Positions 1 to 8,645 of a stretch of 64,000 nucleotides of DNA are shown in pieces. Below the pieces are notes generated by a model that saw only the letters and a list, made by a program, of their open reading frames with translations, ran no database searches and was not told the DNA's origin. Within the stretch, counting starts at the first letter, position 1, and every line of letters starts with the position of its first letter. Both the position numbers and the translations under genes were made by a program. This stretch comes from Mycolicibacterium arenosum (GTDB lineage Bacteria > Actinomycetota > Actinomycetes > Mycobacteriales > Mycobacteriaceae). Where the stretch lies: assembly GCF_024320865.1 (NCBI RefSeq), contig NZ_JANDBD010000006.1, positions 186,001 to 250,000 on the forward strand, read 5' to 3'.

Positions 1-95
1 CGAACCAGAACACCTCCTCCGGCGACTTCAGTGCCGCGGTCGAGACCGTCGAGGCACTCGACGCCGATCACGTCGTCGAGCTGTCCCGGTCCTGA
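1..95 (+). CDS. C-terminal end of an unidentified protein
   Basis: An open frame enters from the left edge and ends at TGA 93-95. The last 30 residues contain SGDFSAAVETVEALDADHV and end ELSRS, an acidic tail with no motif I recognise. The stop is 24 bp before the mysA start and on the same strand, so the gene may belong to the same operon, for example as another tailoring, transport or regulatory gene of the cluster. The family cannot be named from this fragment. Confidence 0.6.
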   Translation, partial: NQNTSSGDFSAAVETVEALDADHVVELSRS

Positions 96-119
96 CCCCG
101 AACCTCCAGGAGACCACCG

Positions 120-1346
120 ATGAGCACCATGCAAGCCCGTGTGACCCAGTACGACAGAGCATTTCACGTCGAGGGGTACGAGAGGATCGACTACGACCTG
201 CTCTATGTCGAAGGGATCTTCGACATCGGCGAAAGCGCACTCGCCGACTGCTACCGACCCTACGGACGAGCCCTGATGGTCGTCGACGAGACCGTGTACG
301 AGATCTACGGCAACTCGATTCGCGCCTACTTCCGACACCACGACATCGCGCTGACGGTGGTGCCGATCCAGATTCGCGAGACCGCGAAGTCGCTGGAGAC
401 GTTCGAACGGATCGTCGGCGAGTTCGACGCGTTCGGTCTGGTGCGGACCGAACCGGTCCTCGTCGTCGGCGGCGGATTGACCACGGACGTCGCGGGTTAC
501 GCCTGTGCGAGCTACCGCAGGAACACTCCGTACATCAGGATCCCCACCACGTTGATCGGACTGATCGACGCCAGCGTGTCGATCAAGGTCGCCGTCAACT
601 ACGGGAAGCACAAGAACCGCCTCGGCGCCTACCACGCGTCGCAGAAGGTGTTCCTCGACTTCTCCTTCCTGGGCACCCTCCCCGAGGATCAGGTGCGCAA
701 CGGGATGGCGGAGCTGATCAAGATCGCCGTGGTCGGTAACTCCGAGATCTTCGGCCTGCTCGAAGCACACGGACCCGATCTGCTGCGGACCAGGTTCGGG
801 CACCTCGACGGGTCCGACGAGCTGCGCCGGGTCGCGGACCGGCTGACGTACCAGGCGATCGCGACCATGCTCGAGCTCGAGTCACCCAACCTGCACGAGA
901 TCGACCTCGACCGGGTCATCGCGTTCGGCCACACCTGGAGTCCGACGCTGGAGCTGACCCCGCCCGCGCCGTTCTTCCACGGCCACGCGATAAGCATCGA
1001 CATGGCGTTGTCGACGACGCTCGCCGAGCAGCGCGGGCTGCTGTCGGTGGGGGACCGGGATCGGGTGCTGAACGTGATGAGCGCACTCGGGCTGTCCCTT
1101 GACAGCGACTACCTGACGGCGGACCTGCTGGCCGATGCCACCGCGTCCATTCTCAAGACGCGCGACGGACTGCTGCGCGCGGCCGTGCCGGATCCCATCG
1201 GGCGATGCCGGTTCCTCAACGACGTCACCGTGGAGGAACTCGCGGACGCGTTGACACTGCACAAGAAGGTGTGTCTCGAATTCGACCGCGGTGGTGACGG
1301 CGTCGACGTGTTCGCTCCCGTGACACCCGCCGACGGTCATGCCTGA
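120..1346 (+). CDS. mysA: Sugar-phosphate cyclase of the MAA type (desmethyl-4-deoxygadusol synthase-like)
   Basis: This 408-residue protein belongs to the dehydroquinate synthase-like superfamily. The NAD-binding segment [11 protein letters not shown] lies at about 117-127. Metal ligands fit E198 (NGMAELIK), H271 (FGHTWSP) and H287 (FFHGHA). The [10 protein letters not shown] form, instead of the GHTFGHAIE of shikimate-pathway AroB, is typical of sedoheptulose-7-phosphate cyclases (DDGS/EEVS). The DDGS call, making desmethyl-4-deoxygadusol, rests mainly on the adjacent O-methyltransferase, ATP-grasp and D-Ala-D-Ala-ligase-like genes. AGGAG (108-112) sits 7 nt before ATG 120. The 3' end overlaps mysB by 8 nt. 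A 2-epi-5-epi-valiolone synthase is the main alternative. Confidence 0.88.
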   Translation: MSTMQARVTQYDRAFHVEGYERIDYDLLYVEGIFDIGESALADCYRPYGRALMVVDETVYEIYGNSIRAYFRHHDIALTVVPIQIRETAKSLETFERIVGEFDAFGLVRTEPVLVVGGGLTTDVAGYACASYRRNTPYIRIPTTLIGLIDASVSIKVAVNYGKHKNRLGAYHASQKVFLDFSFLGTLPEDQVRNGMAELIKIAVVGNSEIFGLLEAHGPDLLRTRFGHLDGSDELRRVADRLTYQAIATMLELESPNLHEIDLDRVIAFGHTWSPTLELTPPAPFFHGHAISIDMALSTTLAEQRGLLSVGDRDRVLNVMSALGLSLDSDYLTADLLADATASILKTRDGLLRAAVPDPIGRCRFLNDVTVEELADALTLHKKVCLEFDRGGDGVDVFAPVTPADGHA

Positions 1347-2181
1347 GGCCGCAGGCCGGCAGGCGACGCGACTGCCACCACCGCGCCCGGTGACGCCGAC
1401 GACCATCGTGGCCGCCGAACTCGTCGACGTCTGCGCTGAACTCGAGGCGTGGGGAGGTGTGCCCGCAACGCTGCTGGACAAGTTGCGGCGGGCGCGCGAC
1501 CTCGCCGGGGGCCTCGACCCCTACCTCGATCGGTGCACCACGAGCGAATCGCCGGCACTCGCCCGGCTGGCGCAGCGCACGCGCGACACCGACTGGGTCA
1601 CGCACTCGTCGGGCACCCTGGAACAGGAGATGTTGTCCGGCCACGTCGAAGGTCAGGCGCTGAAGTTCCTGATCCGACTCGCGGGGGCCCGCCGGGTCCT
1701 CGAGGTGGGGATGTTCACCGGCTACTCCGCACTGGCCATGGCCGAGGCGGTCCCCGAGGGCGGCACGGTGACGGCCTGCGAGATCGATCCGGAGGTTGCG
1801 GCGTTCGCTCGGGGTTGCTTCGACGACTCACCGGCGGGTGACCGCATCCGCATCGAGGTCGGCCCGGCACTGGACACGCTGCGCAGGCTGGCGTCGGATC
1901 CCGAGACGCCGCCGTTCGACTTCGTCTTCATCGACGCGGACAAGGCCGGCTACGCGGGCTATCTCGACCTGCTGCTGAACAGCGCGTTACTCGCGCCGGA
2001 TGCGGTGATCGCCGTGGACAACACGCTGATGCAGGGGCAGCCGTACACGGGTGAGGGCGTAACGGGAAACGGCGCGGCCATCGCCGCATTCAACACGGCG
2101 GTCGCCGACGATCCCCGCGTCGAACAGGTCCTGTTGCCGCTGCGCGACGGTGTCACGCTGATCCGACGCGCATCGCCGTGA
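1339..2181 (+). CDS. mysB: SAM-dependent O-methyltransferase, 4-deoxygadusol-forming (MysB-like)
   Basis: This 280-residue class I methyltransferase resembles the caffeoyl-CoA O-methyltransferase fold used by MAA clusters. SAM motif I is [10 protein letters not shown] at about 121-130, the acidic motif is CEIDPE, and FIDADKAGY follows, typical of the metal-assisted O-methyltransferase group. A pre-core helical region of about 100 residues matches the longer MysB architecture. In MAA synthesis this enzyme converts desmethyl-4-deoxygadusol to 4-deoxygadusol. The ATG at 1339 lies inside the end of mysA, and the stop TGA is shared with the GTG of mysC, so translation is probably coupled. Confidence 0.88.
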   Translation: MPEAAGRQATRLPPPRPVTPTTIVAAELVDVCAELEAWGGVPATLLDKLRRARDLAGGLDPYLDRCTTSESPALARLAQRTRDTDWVTHSSGTLEQEMLSGHVEGQALKFLIRLAGARRVLEVGMFTGYSALAMAEAVPEGGTVTACEIDPEVAAFARGCFDDSPAGDRIRIEVGPALDTLRRLASDPETPPFDFVFIDADKAGYAGYLDLLLNSALLAPDAVIAVDNTLMQGQPYTGEGVTGNGAAIAAFNTAVADDPRVEQVLLPLRDGVTLIRRASP

Positions 2182-3479
2182 AACTCGCCGCCGGGCGTAC
2201 GCTGCTGGCGCTCGCCGGACTCTGCGTCGCCGCCCCGATCAACCTCGCGGCGGTGGCGATCGCACAGGCGGCCACGACACCGGAGCCCGCCTGGAGTCGC
2301 GCGCCGTCGGCGAGGCGCACCGTGCTCATCAGCGGCGGCAAGATGACCAAGGCACTGCAACTCGCTCGGTCGTTCCACTCCGCCGGCCACCGCGTCGTCC
2401 TCGTCGAGTCGGCCAAGTACCGGTTCACCGGCCACCGTTTCTCCCGCGCCGTCGACGCCTTCCACGTCGTGCCGGAACCCACCGCGCCGGGCTACGGCGA
2501 GGCGCTGCTCGAGATCGCGCGTGCTGAGCGCGCCAACGTCTACGTGCCCGTCTCCAGCCCGGCGTCCAGCGTGCCCGACGCCGACGCCGGCCGGCTCCTG
2601 GACGGGGTGTGCGAGGTGGTGCACGTCGACGCCGCGACGGTTCGCAGGCTCGACGACAAGGCCGAGTTCTCCGACATGGCACGGTCATTGGGACTGCGGG
2701 TACCCGACTCGCACCGCATCACCGATCCGAGGCAGATCGAGGAGTTCGACTTCCCAGAAGGGCGAAGCTACATCCTCAAGCGCATCGCGTACAACCCGGT
2801 GGGTCGGATGGACCTGACCCCGCTGTCGAGGGATACCCCGGAGCGCAACGTCGCGTTCGCGCGGACGCTGGGCATGACCGCCGACGACCCGTGGATACTT
2901 CAGGAGTTCATCGCCGGCCAGGAGTACTGCACGCACGGGACGGTGCGCGAGGGTCGGCTGCAGGTCTACGCGTGCTGCGAGTCCTCGGCGTTCCAGATCA
3001 ACTACGAGCAGATCGACAAGCCCGAGATCCTGGACTGGGTACAGCGTTTCGTCGCCGGCTTCCCCGTCACCGGCCAGCTGTCGTTCGACTTCATCGAAGG
3101 CGACGACGGGCACCCGTACGCGATCGAGTGCAATCCGCGAACGCACTCCGCGATCACCATGTTCTACGACCATCCCGAGGTTGCCGCGGCCTACCTGGAG
3201 GACGGCCACCGGATGATCACGCCGACTCCGTCGGCACGGCCGACGTACTGGATCTACCACGAACTGTGGCGACTCGTGACGCAGCCGAACCGGCGCCGCC
3301 GGATCGCCACGATCGTGCGCGGCACCGACGCGATCTTCAGCCGGTGGGATCCGCTGCCGTTCCTCGCCGTTCACCATCTGCAGATTCCGTCGCTGCTGTG
3401 GCGCAACCTGCGGCGCGGCGGCACTTGGACGCGAATCGACTTCAACATCGGCAAACTCGTCGAGTCGGGCGGGGACTGA
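2178..3479 (+). CDS. mysC: ATP-grasp ligase, mycosporine-glycine synthase-like (MysC)
   Basis: A 433-residue ATP-grasp protein. After a hydrophobic N-terminus (about 5-32, possible membrane anchor or uncleaved signal) comes LISGGKMTKALQLARSFH, the start pattern I associate with MysC. ATP-grasp features follow: YILKRI for nucleotide binding, WILQEFIAGQEYCTH, and SFDFIEGDDG with AIECNPRTHS as the Mg/ATP end of the fold. MysC homologues activate 4-deoxygadusol by phosphorylation and couple glycine, giving mycosporine-glycine. It starts at GTG 2178 with a GTGA overlap to mysB; mysD starts 1 nt after the stop. A carbamoyl-phosphate-synthase-like annotation would be the generic automatic name. Confidence 0.9.
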   Translation: MKLAAGRTLLALAGLCVAAPINLAAVAIAQAATTPEPAWSRAPSARRTVLISGGKMTKALQLARSFHSAGHRVVLVESAKYRFTGHRFSRAVDAFHVVPEPTAPGYGEALLEIARAERANVYVPVSSPASSVPDADAGRLLDGVCEVVHVDAATVRRLDDKAEFSDMARSLGLRVPDSHRITDPRQIEEFDFPEGRSYILKRIAYNPVGRMDLTPLSRDTPERNVAFARTLGMTADDPWILQEFIAGQEYCTHGTVREGRLQVYACCESSAFQINYEQIDKPEILDWVQRFVAGFPVTGQLSFDFIEGDDGHPYAIECNPRTHSAITMFYDHPEVAAAYLEDGHRMITPTPSARPTYWIYHELWRLVTQPNRRRRIATIVRGTDAIFSRWDPLPFLAVHHLQIPSLLWRNLRRGGTWTRIDFNIGKLVESGGD

Positions 3480-3480
3480 C

Positions 3481-4542
3481 GTGTCGGCCCGGCTGCGTTC
3501 CGTCCTCCACCTCGTCGGGTCTCCCGTCGACGAGTTCCACGCCGAACTGTCTCGGCTGTACGCCGACGGTTGCCTGTCCGCAGTACGTGATCCGATGCGC
3601 TACCGGACCACGGTGGCGTACGTGTCTCCGGACGGGCAGTGGCGATTCCCCGCCGATCTCTCCGCAGCGGCGCTGACGGCGGCGCCGCCGATGGACGCGT
3701 CCGAGGCGATGTCGCGGATCGCGGCACTCGGTGTCGACGTGGTGGTGCCGCAGATGTTCTGTCTGCCGGGGATGACGACGTACCGATCGATGTTCGACGC
3801 GCTGGAGATCCCCTACGTGGGCAACCGCGGATCGGTGATGGCCGCGACCGCCGACAAGGCGAGGACGCGCGACATCGTCGCTGCGGCAGGCGTTCCCGTC
3901 CCCGCGGGCAGGACCGTTCGCGATGACCGTCCCATCGACGTGCCGTACCCCGTCGTGGTGAAACCGTCGGACGCCGACAACTCCGACGGCGTCTCGCTGG
4001 TGCGCGATGCCGCGGAGTACGGTGACGCGGTTCGACGCGCGTTGGCCTTCAGTTCGGCCGCCCTCGTCGAAACCTACGTCGAGGCCGGCCGGGAAGTCCG
4101 TTGCGGCATCGTCGTTCGGCACGGTGAGCTGATATGCCTGCCGCTGGAGGAGTACGCGATCGACCCTGCGACCAAGCCCATTCGCGGTCGCGACGACAAA
4201 CTGGCCCGCTCCGCCGCCGATGACCTCTACCTGGTCGCCAAGGACGCCGAGCACGCGTGGATCGTCCCTGCCGACGATCCCGTGACCGAACGCGTCTGGG
4301 CGTTGGCCCGGAGGTGCCACGTCGCGCTCGGGTGCAGGCACTACAGTCTCTTCGACTTCCGCATCGACCCGGCGGGGAACCCGTGGTTCCTCGAGGCCGG
4401 CCTGTACTGCTCGTTTTCCGCGTCGAGCGTCATCGCCGTGATGGCTGCGGCGGCAGGAACTCCGGTGGATCGGCTGTTCGCCGATGCGCTGGCTGAACTG
4501 GATTCGGAGGAGGGAACCCCGGCGTGCGCGTCACACCACTGA
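3481..4542 (+). CDS. mysD: D-Ala-D-Ala ligase-like enzyme forming disubstituted MAAs (MysD-like)
   Basis: A 353-residue second ATP-grasp enzyme. Landmarks are LHLVGSPVDEFHAELSRLYA at the N-terminus, VVVPQMFCLPGMTTYRSMFD, IPYVGN, KARTRDIV, YPVVVKPSDADNSDGVSLV and the C-terminal FDFRIDPAGNPWFLEAG. They follow the D-Ala-D-Ala ligase fold and match the MysD subgroup, which adds a second amino acid (serine in shinorine, others elsewhere) to mycosporine-glycine. A cell-wall Ddl role is unlikely because the sequence departs from Ddl and the gene sits inside the MAA operon. GTG start at 3481; the last 19 nt overlap the downstream oxygenase gene. The amino acid used cannot be read from the sequence. 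Confidence 0.88.
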   Translation: MSARLRSVLHLVGSPVDEFHAELSRLYADGCLSAVRDPMRYRTTVAYVSPDGQWRFPADLSAAALTAAPPMDASEAMSRIAALGVDVVVPQMFCLPGMTTYRSMFDALEIPYVGNRGSVMAATADKARTRDIVAAAGVPVPAGRTVRDDRPIDVPYPVVVKPSDADNSDGVSLVRDAAEYGDAVRRALAFSSAALVETYVEAGREVRCGIVVRHGELICLPLEEYAIDPATKPIRGRDDKLARSAADDLYLVAKDAEHAWIVPADDPVTERVWALARRCHVALGCRHYSLFDFRIDPAGNPWFLEAGLYCSFSASSVIAVMAAAAGTPVDRLFADALAELDSEEGTPACASHH

Positions 4543-5309
4543 AACCACTCGGTGCGACCGTCGACGGAGTGACCGTCGACGAGTTGCCCCGGCGACGAGT
4601 GCGGGAGTTGCAGTGTCTTCTCGCTGAGCACGGAGTGCTCGTCATGCGCGGCCAGCACGTCGACGACGAGGCCTTCACCAGATTCCTGCGGAGCTTCGGT
4701 GATCTCGTCTTCACCAAGGGCGAGACGCCTGTCGACGGCCATCCGGATCTGAACCTCGTCACGAACGTCGGCCGCACGACACCTCCGCGGTCGTCGTTCC
4801 ACGTGGACACCAGCTATGTCCGAAAACCGCCGGCCTACACGGCGTTGCGTGCCGTGGAGGTGCCCGAACGCGGTGGCCGCACGCTCTTCTCGAACCAGTA
4901 CCGGGCGCACGACACGCTGTCCGACGAACTCTGGCGGGACCTCGTCGGTCGGTGCATCGAACACGTCGTCACCGGTGTCGAGCTGGACGCCGGCGACGAG
5001 AGGTCGGCGCGGCATCCGGTGTTCCGCGACCACCCGATCACCGGCCGCACGTCGCTGTATCTGACCACGCCCGACCGCTGTGCGTCGGTGAGCGGGCTGG
5101 GGGAGCGGCAGGCACGGGCGGTGATCCACTACCTGTTCGAGCACTCGACTCGTCCCGACAACGTCCTCGCCCACAAGTGGGCCCCCGGTGACGTCGTGAT
5201 GTGGGACAACAGATGCGTCATGCACAGGGCCGATCACTCGGGAGTGGTCGGCCGGCGCACCATGCATCGCGGCATGGTGGCCGAGGCCGCCCTCCCTCGC
5301 GGTCAGTGA
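4524..5309 (+). CDS. TauD/TfdA-family Fe(II)/2-oxoglutarate dioxygenase in the MAA operon
   Basis: This 261-residue protein has the complete TauD facial triad: H93-x-D95 in SFHVDTSY and distal H234 in DNRCVMH, plus the 2-oxoglutarate-binding arginine, probably R249 in RTMHRG. It starts at GTG 4524 inside mysD, so it is translationally linked to the MAA genes and very likely acts on an MAA or its amino-acid arm. Cyanobacterial MysH, which makes palythines, is usually described as a phytanoyl-CoA-dioxygenase-type enzyme, so this would be a different subfamily doing a related or new reaction. The 3' end overlaps the convergent cytochrome b gene by 7 bp. Confidence 0.82.
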   Translation: MRVTPLKPLGATVDGVTVDELPRRRVRELQCLLAEHGVLVMRGQHVDDEAFTRFLRSFGDLVFTKGETPVDGHPDLNLVTNVGRTTPPRSSFHVDTSYVRKPPAYTALRAVEVPERGGRTLFSNQYRAHDTLSDELWRDLVGRCIEHVVTGVELDAGDERSARHPVFRDHPITGRTSLYLTTPDRCASVSGLGERQARAVIHYLFEHSTRPDNVLAHKWAPGDVVMWDNRCVMHRADHSGVVGRRTMHRGMVAEAALPRGQ

Positions 5310-7021
5310 GACCCGTTCGACCTGTTCCCGTTCGACCCGTTCCCGTTGTGGCCGTTGCCGTTGGACCCGTTGCCGTTCGAGCTTTCGCCGTCCTGATACT
5401 CCTTCAGAGCGACGATCGCCCTGCGCTCGGCGGCGTGCGCGGCCTCACTCAACGCATCGCTCTCGGTCGCGGGATCGGCGAACAGGAAGCTGCCGGTACC
5501 GGTCGTACCGCCTGAGCCCAGCTTGTTCATCCGCTTCGGCAGCGCCGCACCCTGGTAGTCCAGGGGGATCGGATGGCCGTGCTCGTCGACCGGGCCGAGC
5601 GGCTGGTGCAGCTCGATGTAGGCACCGTGCGGCAGCCGCTTCAGAATGCCGGTCTCGATGCCGTGCTCGAGCACCGCGCGGTCGCTGCGCTGCAGGGCGA
5701 TAGCCCACCGGTAGGTGATGTAGTAGACGATCGCGGGCAGCACCACCATGCCGATGCGGCCGATCCAGGTCGTCGCATTCAAGGACACGTGGAACTTGTA
5801 GGCGATGATGTCGTTCATCGCGCTGAAGGTGAGCACGATGTAGAACGAGATCGCCATGGCGCCGATCCCGGTCCTGACCGGTGCGTCACGCGGCCGTTGC
5901 AGGAGATTGTGGTGGGCGTCGTCGCCGGTGAACTTCTTCTCCATGAACGGCCACGCGATGAGCAGCGTGAAAACCAGGCCCATGATGAGCGCGACGGCCA
6001 CCGCCGCCGGGACGGTGTAGTTGCCGATGTAGAGCTCCCACGCCGGCCACAGCCGGATCAGCCCGTCGGTCCACATCATGTAGAAGTCCGGTTGGCTTCC
6101 CGCGGACACCTGAGACGGCTTGTACGGACCCAACTGCCAGATCGGGTTGATCTGGAGCAGGCCGCCCATCAGGCCGAGCACGCCGAGGGTCATCGCGAAG
6201 AAGGCACCCGATTTCACGGCGAACACCGGCATCACGCGGACGCCGACGACGTTGTGCTCGGTGCGGCCGGGGCCGGGGAACTGGGTGTGCTTCTGGAACC
6301 AGACGAGCGCGAGGTGTGCGCCGATCAGCGCCAGGATGATCCCGGGGATCAGCAGGATGTGCAGCGCGTAGAGGCGCGGCATCAGATAACCCGCTTCGGA
6401 GCACTGGTTGCCGAGATCGCCACAGGGGAACTCGCCGCCGAACAGCGCCCAGTGCAGCCACGTGCCCACGACGGGAATGCCGAGGGTGATCGACGACAGC
6501 GCCGCCCGGATTCCGGTGCCCGACAGCAGGTCGTCGGGAAGCGAGTAGCCGAAGAAGCCCTCGAACATCGCCAGGATCAGCAGCAGCGAGCCGATGACCC
6601 AGTTGGCCTCTCGCGGTCGTCGGAACGCGCCGGTGAAGAAGATGCGCGCGAGGTGCACCATGATCGACGCCGCGAACAGCAGCGCCGCCCAGTGGTGGAC
6701 CTGGCGAACGAACAGGCCGCCGCGCACCTCGAAGCTGATGTCGAGTGTCGAGGCGTAGGCCTTCGACATCTGCACACCGTTAAGCGGCTGATAGACACCG
6801 TGATAAGTGACCTCGGCCATCGACGGGTCGAAGAACAGGGTCAGGTAGACGCCGGTGATCAGCAACACGATGAAGCTGTACAGCGCGACCTCGCCGAGCA
6901 GGAAGGACCAGTGCGTCGGGAAGACCTTGTTCAGCTGTCGACGTACTGCCGCCGACGGGTGATACCGGGAGTCGATCGCGTTGCCCTGGCGGGCCGCGAT
7001 CGAGGGCGAACTCGAGCTCAT
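5303..7021 (-). CDS. qcrB: Solitary cytochrome bc1 cytochrome b subunit paralog
   Basis: A 572-residue protein that closely follows actinobacterial Qcr[100 protein letters not shown] and [22 protein letters not shown]. Heme ligands fit H109/H123 and H221/H236. Two things are odd. About eight residues with a Cys pair (C200 and C207, CGDLGNQC) are inserted after helix C where M. tuberculosis QcrB has a short loop, and the C-terminus ends in an Asn-Gly-rich tail. No qcrC, qcrA or ctaC/E gene is adjacent, so this is not the normal qcrCAB operon. The ATG at 7021 has a GGAGGAG site; longer upstream frames lack one. Confidence 0.93.
   Translation of the reverse strand: MSSSSPSIAARQGNAIDSRYHPSAAVRRQLNKVFPTHWSFLLGEVALYSFIVLLITGVYLTLFFDPSMAEVTYHGVYQPLNGVQMSKAYASTLDISFEVRGGLFVRQVHHWAALLFAASIMVHLARIFFTGAFRRPREANWVIGSLLLILAMFEGFFGYSLPDDLLSGTGIRAALSSITLGIPVVGTWLHWALFGGEFPCGDLGNQCSEAGYLMPRLYALHILLIPGIILALIGAHLALVWFQKHTQFPGPGRTEHNVVGVRVMPVFAVKSGAFFAMTLGVLGLMGGLLQINPIWQLGPYKPSQVSAGSQPDFYMMWTDGLIRLWPAWELYIGNYTVPAAVAVALIMGLVFTLLIAWPFMEKKFTGDDAHHNLLQRPRDAPVRTGIGAMAISFYIVLTFSAMNDIIAYKFHVSLNATTWIGRIGMVVLPAIVYYITYRWAIALQRSDRAVLEHGIETGILKRLPHGAYIELHQPLGPVDEHGHPIPLDYQGAALPKRMNKLGSGGTTGTGSFLFADPATESDALSEAAHAAERRAIVALKEYQDGESSNGNGSNGNGHNGNGSNGNRSNGSH
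5310..5390 (-). repeat. Low-complexity tandem repeat encoding the Asn-Gly tail of QcrB
   Basis: The plus strand shows repeated blocks such as CCGTTCGAC, CCGTTCCCGTT and CCGTTGCCGTT. On the minus strand they read as N-G-N-G-S units with H and R variants ([15 protein letters not shown]). It is an in-frame coding microsatellite, likely variable in length between strains, at the extreme C-terminus of the cytochrome b paralog. Confidence 0.8.
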
Positions 7022-7178
7022 GTGGGCTACTCCTCCAAACCTATGGCCAGCATGCGCGTCACGACAGCGCCGCACCACCTCGTGCCAGGCGAATCGCCGT
7101 GACGTCACCAGTCGGTCAGATTCACCCCACCGAGACGGTGCTGATTGGGTTTCGTCTCGGCTGGGAACTACCGAAGCC
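7022..7178. other. Divergent intergenic region
   Basis: This 157-bp gap lies between the divergent qcrB paralog and the gene at 7179. The qcrB ribosome-binding site (GGAGGAG on the minus strand) is at its left edge. I see no convincing -35/-10 pair, SigF-type promoter or palindrome. Confidence 0.4.
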
Positions 7179-7775
7179 GTGAATGCCGCGAACGTGTTGT
7201 CATCGGTGAGATCGTCGATAGAGGCCGCCTGCGGAATCACCGGGGACCTGTTCCGCGGTCCGGGACGCCTGTTCGAGGCCGAACTGGTCATCGACGCGGG
7301 TGCGCCGGTACCGAGTGGCGCCACGCTGCTGCAGGCCGGCCGCGTCGTGCCCGCGCTCGTCCGCTTCGGGCCGCCCGCTGGCGAGGACGTCGCACGGACG
7401 GTGTCGATCAAGGTGCCGGACGCCTACGGTCCCGACGAGGACCAGGACTTCCTGCTGGCGTCCTCGCTCGACGGGATCCCGTGGCATCACGCCGTCGTCT
7501 CCCGCTCGGCGCAGGGCGGGCTGTACTCGTCGCTCTGGCTCTACCTCGCGGGGGTGAAACCGGTGGTGTTCGGGGCGCGCGTCGCCGAGTCCGACGCGGA
7601 CGTGGCGTCCGGCGACCGAGTGGACTTCCTCATCGCCAGCGCGGTCTCGCGATTCACCGACATCGGTCGGCTGATCCTCGGCGATGAGACCGAGGACGCC
7701 GCTCTGCGATTCGCCGCGTCGAACTGCGGGGGCGGGTTGCAGGCGTTGCCGCCGGCCCGGTTGTACGCCGGGTGA
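7179..7775 (+). CDS. Unrecognised protein, possibly distantly catalase-like
   Basis: A 198-residue protein from GTG 7179, the first start codon in frame downstream of the qcrB start region; no strong ribosome-binding site is visible. I do not recognise the family. [38 protein letters not shown] and DQDFLLASS loosely recall the catalase-related pattern (residues around VRFS and the G-x-A-V-K-x-P-D strand). No signal peptide or membrane segment is visible, and there is a late SNCGGG stretch. It ends 7 nt before the GAF-ANTAR gene, so the two are probably co-transcribed. Function is left open. Confidence 0.6.
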   Translation: MNAANVLSSVRSSIEAACGITGDLFRGPGRLFEAELVIDAGAPVPSGATLLQAGRVVPALVRFGPPAGEDVARTVSIKVPDAYGPDEDQDFLLASSLDGIPWHHAVVSRSAQGGLYSSLWLYLAGVKPVVFGARVAESDADVASGDRVDFLIASAVSRFTDIGRLILGDETEDAALRFAASNCGGGLQALPPARLYAG

Positions 7776-7782
7776 GGCGGCG

Positions 7783-8535
7783 ATGACTCAGATGGAGTAC
7801 GAGGATCAGCACATGGTCGCCGCGCTGTCGGAGTTGGACGGTCTCGACGTGCTCGACGACGTGACCTTCGGAGCGCTGCACGTGCTGTGCCGCGCCCTGC
7901 ACGTCAACGATCCGAGCCTGGCCGTCACGCTCGAGGCCATCCTGACCTCGGCCACGGTGGCCGTGCCCGCGGCCGACCACGCCGGACTGAACCTGTTGAT
8001 AGGAAGAAACTTTCAGCCGCAGGCCACCATCGGCGCTGCCCCGCCGAAGCTGGACGCGCTGCAACAGCGCAACGGCACCGGCCCGTGTATCGACGCCTCC
8101 CGCGAGCAGGACACGATCGAGGTGACCGACATGCGGACGGACACCCGTTGGCCCGAGTTCGCGCATGCTGCGGTGGAACTGGGAGTCCACTCCATGCTGT
8201 GCGTGCCGCTGTGGGTGGATGAGCGGCGGCTGGGATCGCTCAGCCTGTACGCGGGATCGCCCGCGGCGTTCGACGGGAACGCGCGTCGGCTGGCGGAGTT
8301 GTACGCCACCCACGCGGCACTCGCGCTGCTCGAGGCGCAGCGGGCCGAGCAGATGCAACGCGCCATCGCGAGCCGGGACCTGATCGGGCAGGCCAAGGGG
8401 GTGCTGATGTGCCGTCACCACATCACCGCCGAGCAGGCCTTCGACGTGCTCAAACGGGCGTCCCAGGTGCACAACCGCAAGTTGGTGGACATCGCCGAGA
8501 CCGTCGCCGGGACGGGCGAGCTACCCGCCGAGTAG
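7783..8535 (+). CDS. GAF-ANTAR transcription antitermination regulator
   Basis: A 250-residue cytoplasmic regulator. Residues about 40-185 form a GAF sensor domain (LNLLIGRNFQPQATIG, GTGPCIDASREQDTIEVTDM, HSMLCVPLWVDERRLGSLSLYA). The C-terminal ANTAR domain (ASRDLIGQAKGVLMCRHHITAEQAFDVLKRASQ) has the helical pattern that binds paired RNA hairpins to prevent termination. The ATG at 7783 was chosen because conserved sequence begins soon after it and it lies just past the previous stop. It precedes the glycosyltransferase cluster by 110 bp and may control it, but no target RNA is proven. The sensed ligand is unknown. Confidence 0.85.
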   Translation: MTQMEYEDQHMVAALSELDGLDVLDDVTFGALHVLCRALHVNDPSLAVTLEAILTSATVAVPAADHAGLNLLIGRNFQPQATIGAAPPKLDALQQRNGTGPCIDASREQDTIEVTDMRTDTRWPEFAHAAVELGVHSMLCVPLWVDERRLGSLSLYAGSPAAFDGNARRLAELYATHAALALLEAQRAEQMQRAIASRDLIGQAKGVLMCRHHITAEQAFDVLKRASQVHNRKLVDIAETVAGTGELPAE

Positions 8536-8645
8536 CCGACAGCCGCGGCCGGCGGATTCAAGCGCGCCGACTGGGGTACCACGAAGCCATTCGGACCCCC
8601 CGCCAGCCCCGCGGGTGACCGACCCGAGACCAGCGGAGTCGTCCC
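8536..8645 (+). other. Leader between the ANTAR regulator and the glycosyltransferase cluster
   Basis: This 110-bp gap contains short potential stem-loops (GGCG/CGCC arms around 8546-8565 and CGAA/TTCG arms around 8579-8592). It also has GATT-N15-GGGTAC, a poor match to a SigF promoter. An ANTAR target here is possible, but I cannot establish the dual hexaloop signature by eye. Confidence 0.3.

Noticed and set aside
120..1346. 3-Dehydroquinate synthase (aroB)
   Set aside because: The [10 protein letters not shown] form and the mysBCD neighbours fit the sedoheptulose-7-phosphate cyclase branch; aro genes are not near.
5573..7102. A 509-codon plus-strand frame opposite the cytochrome b gene
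   Set aside because: It is rich in R, D, E, G and Q without any family motif and mirrors the clear QcrB sequence on the other strand; typical high-GC shadow frame.
8549..8577. SigF promoter before the PIG-L fusion gene
   Set aside because: GATT-N15-GGGTAC departs from GTTT and GGGTAT at several bases; too weak to claim.
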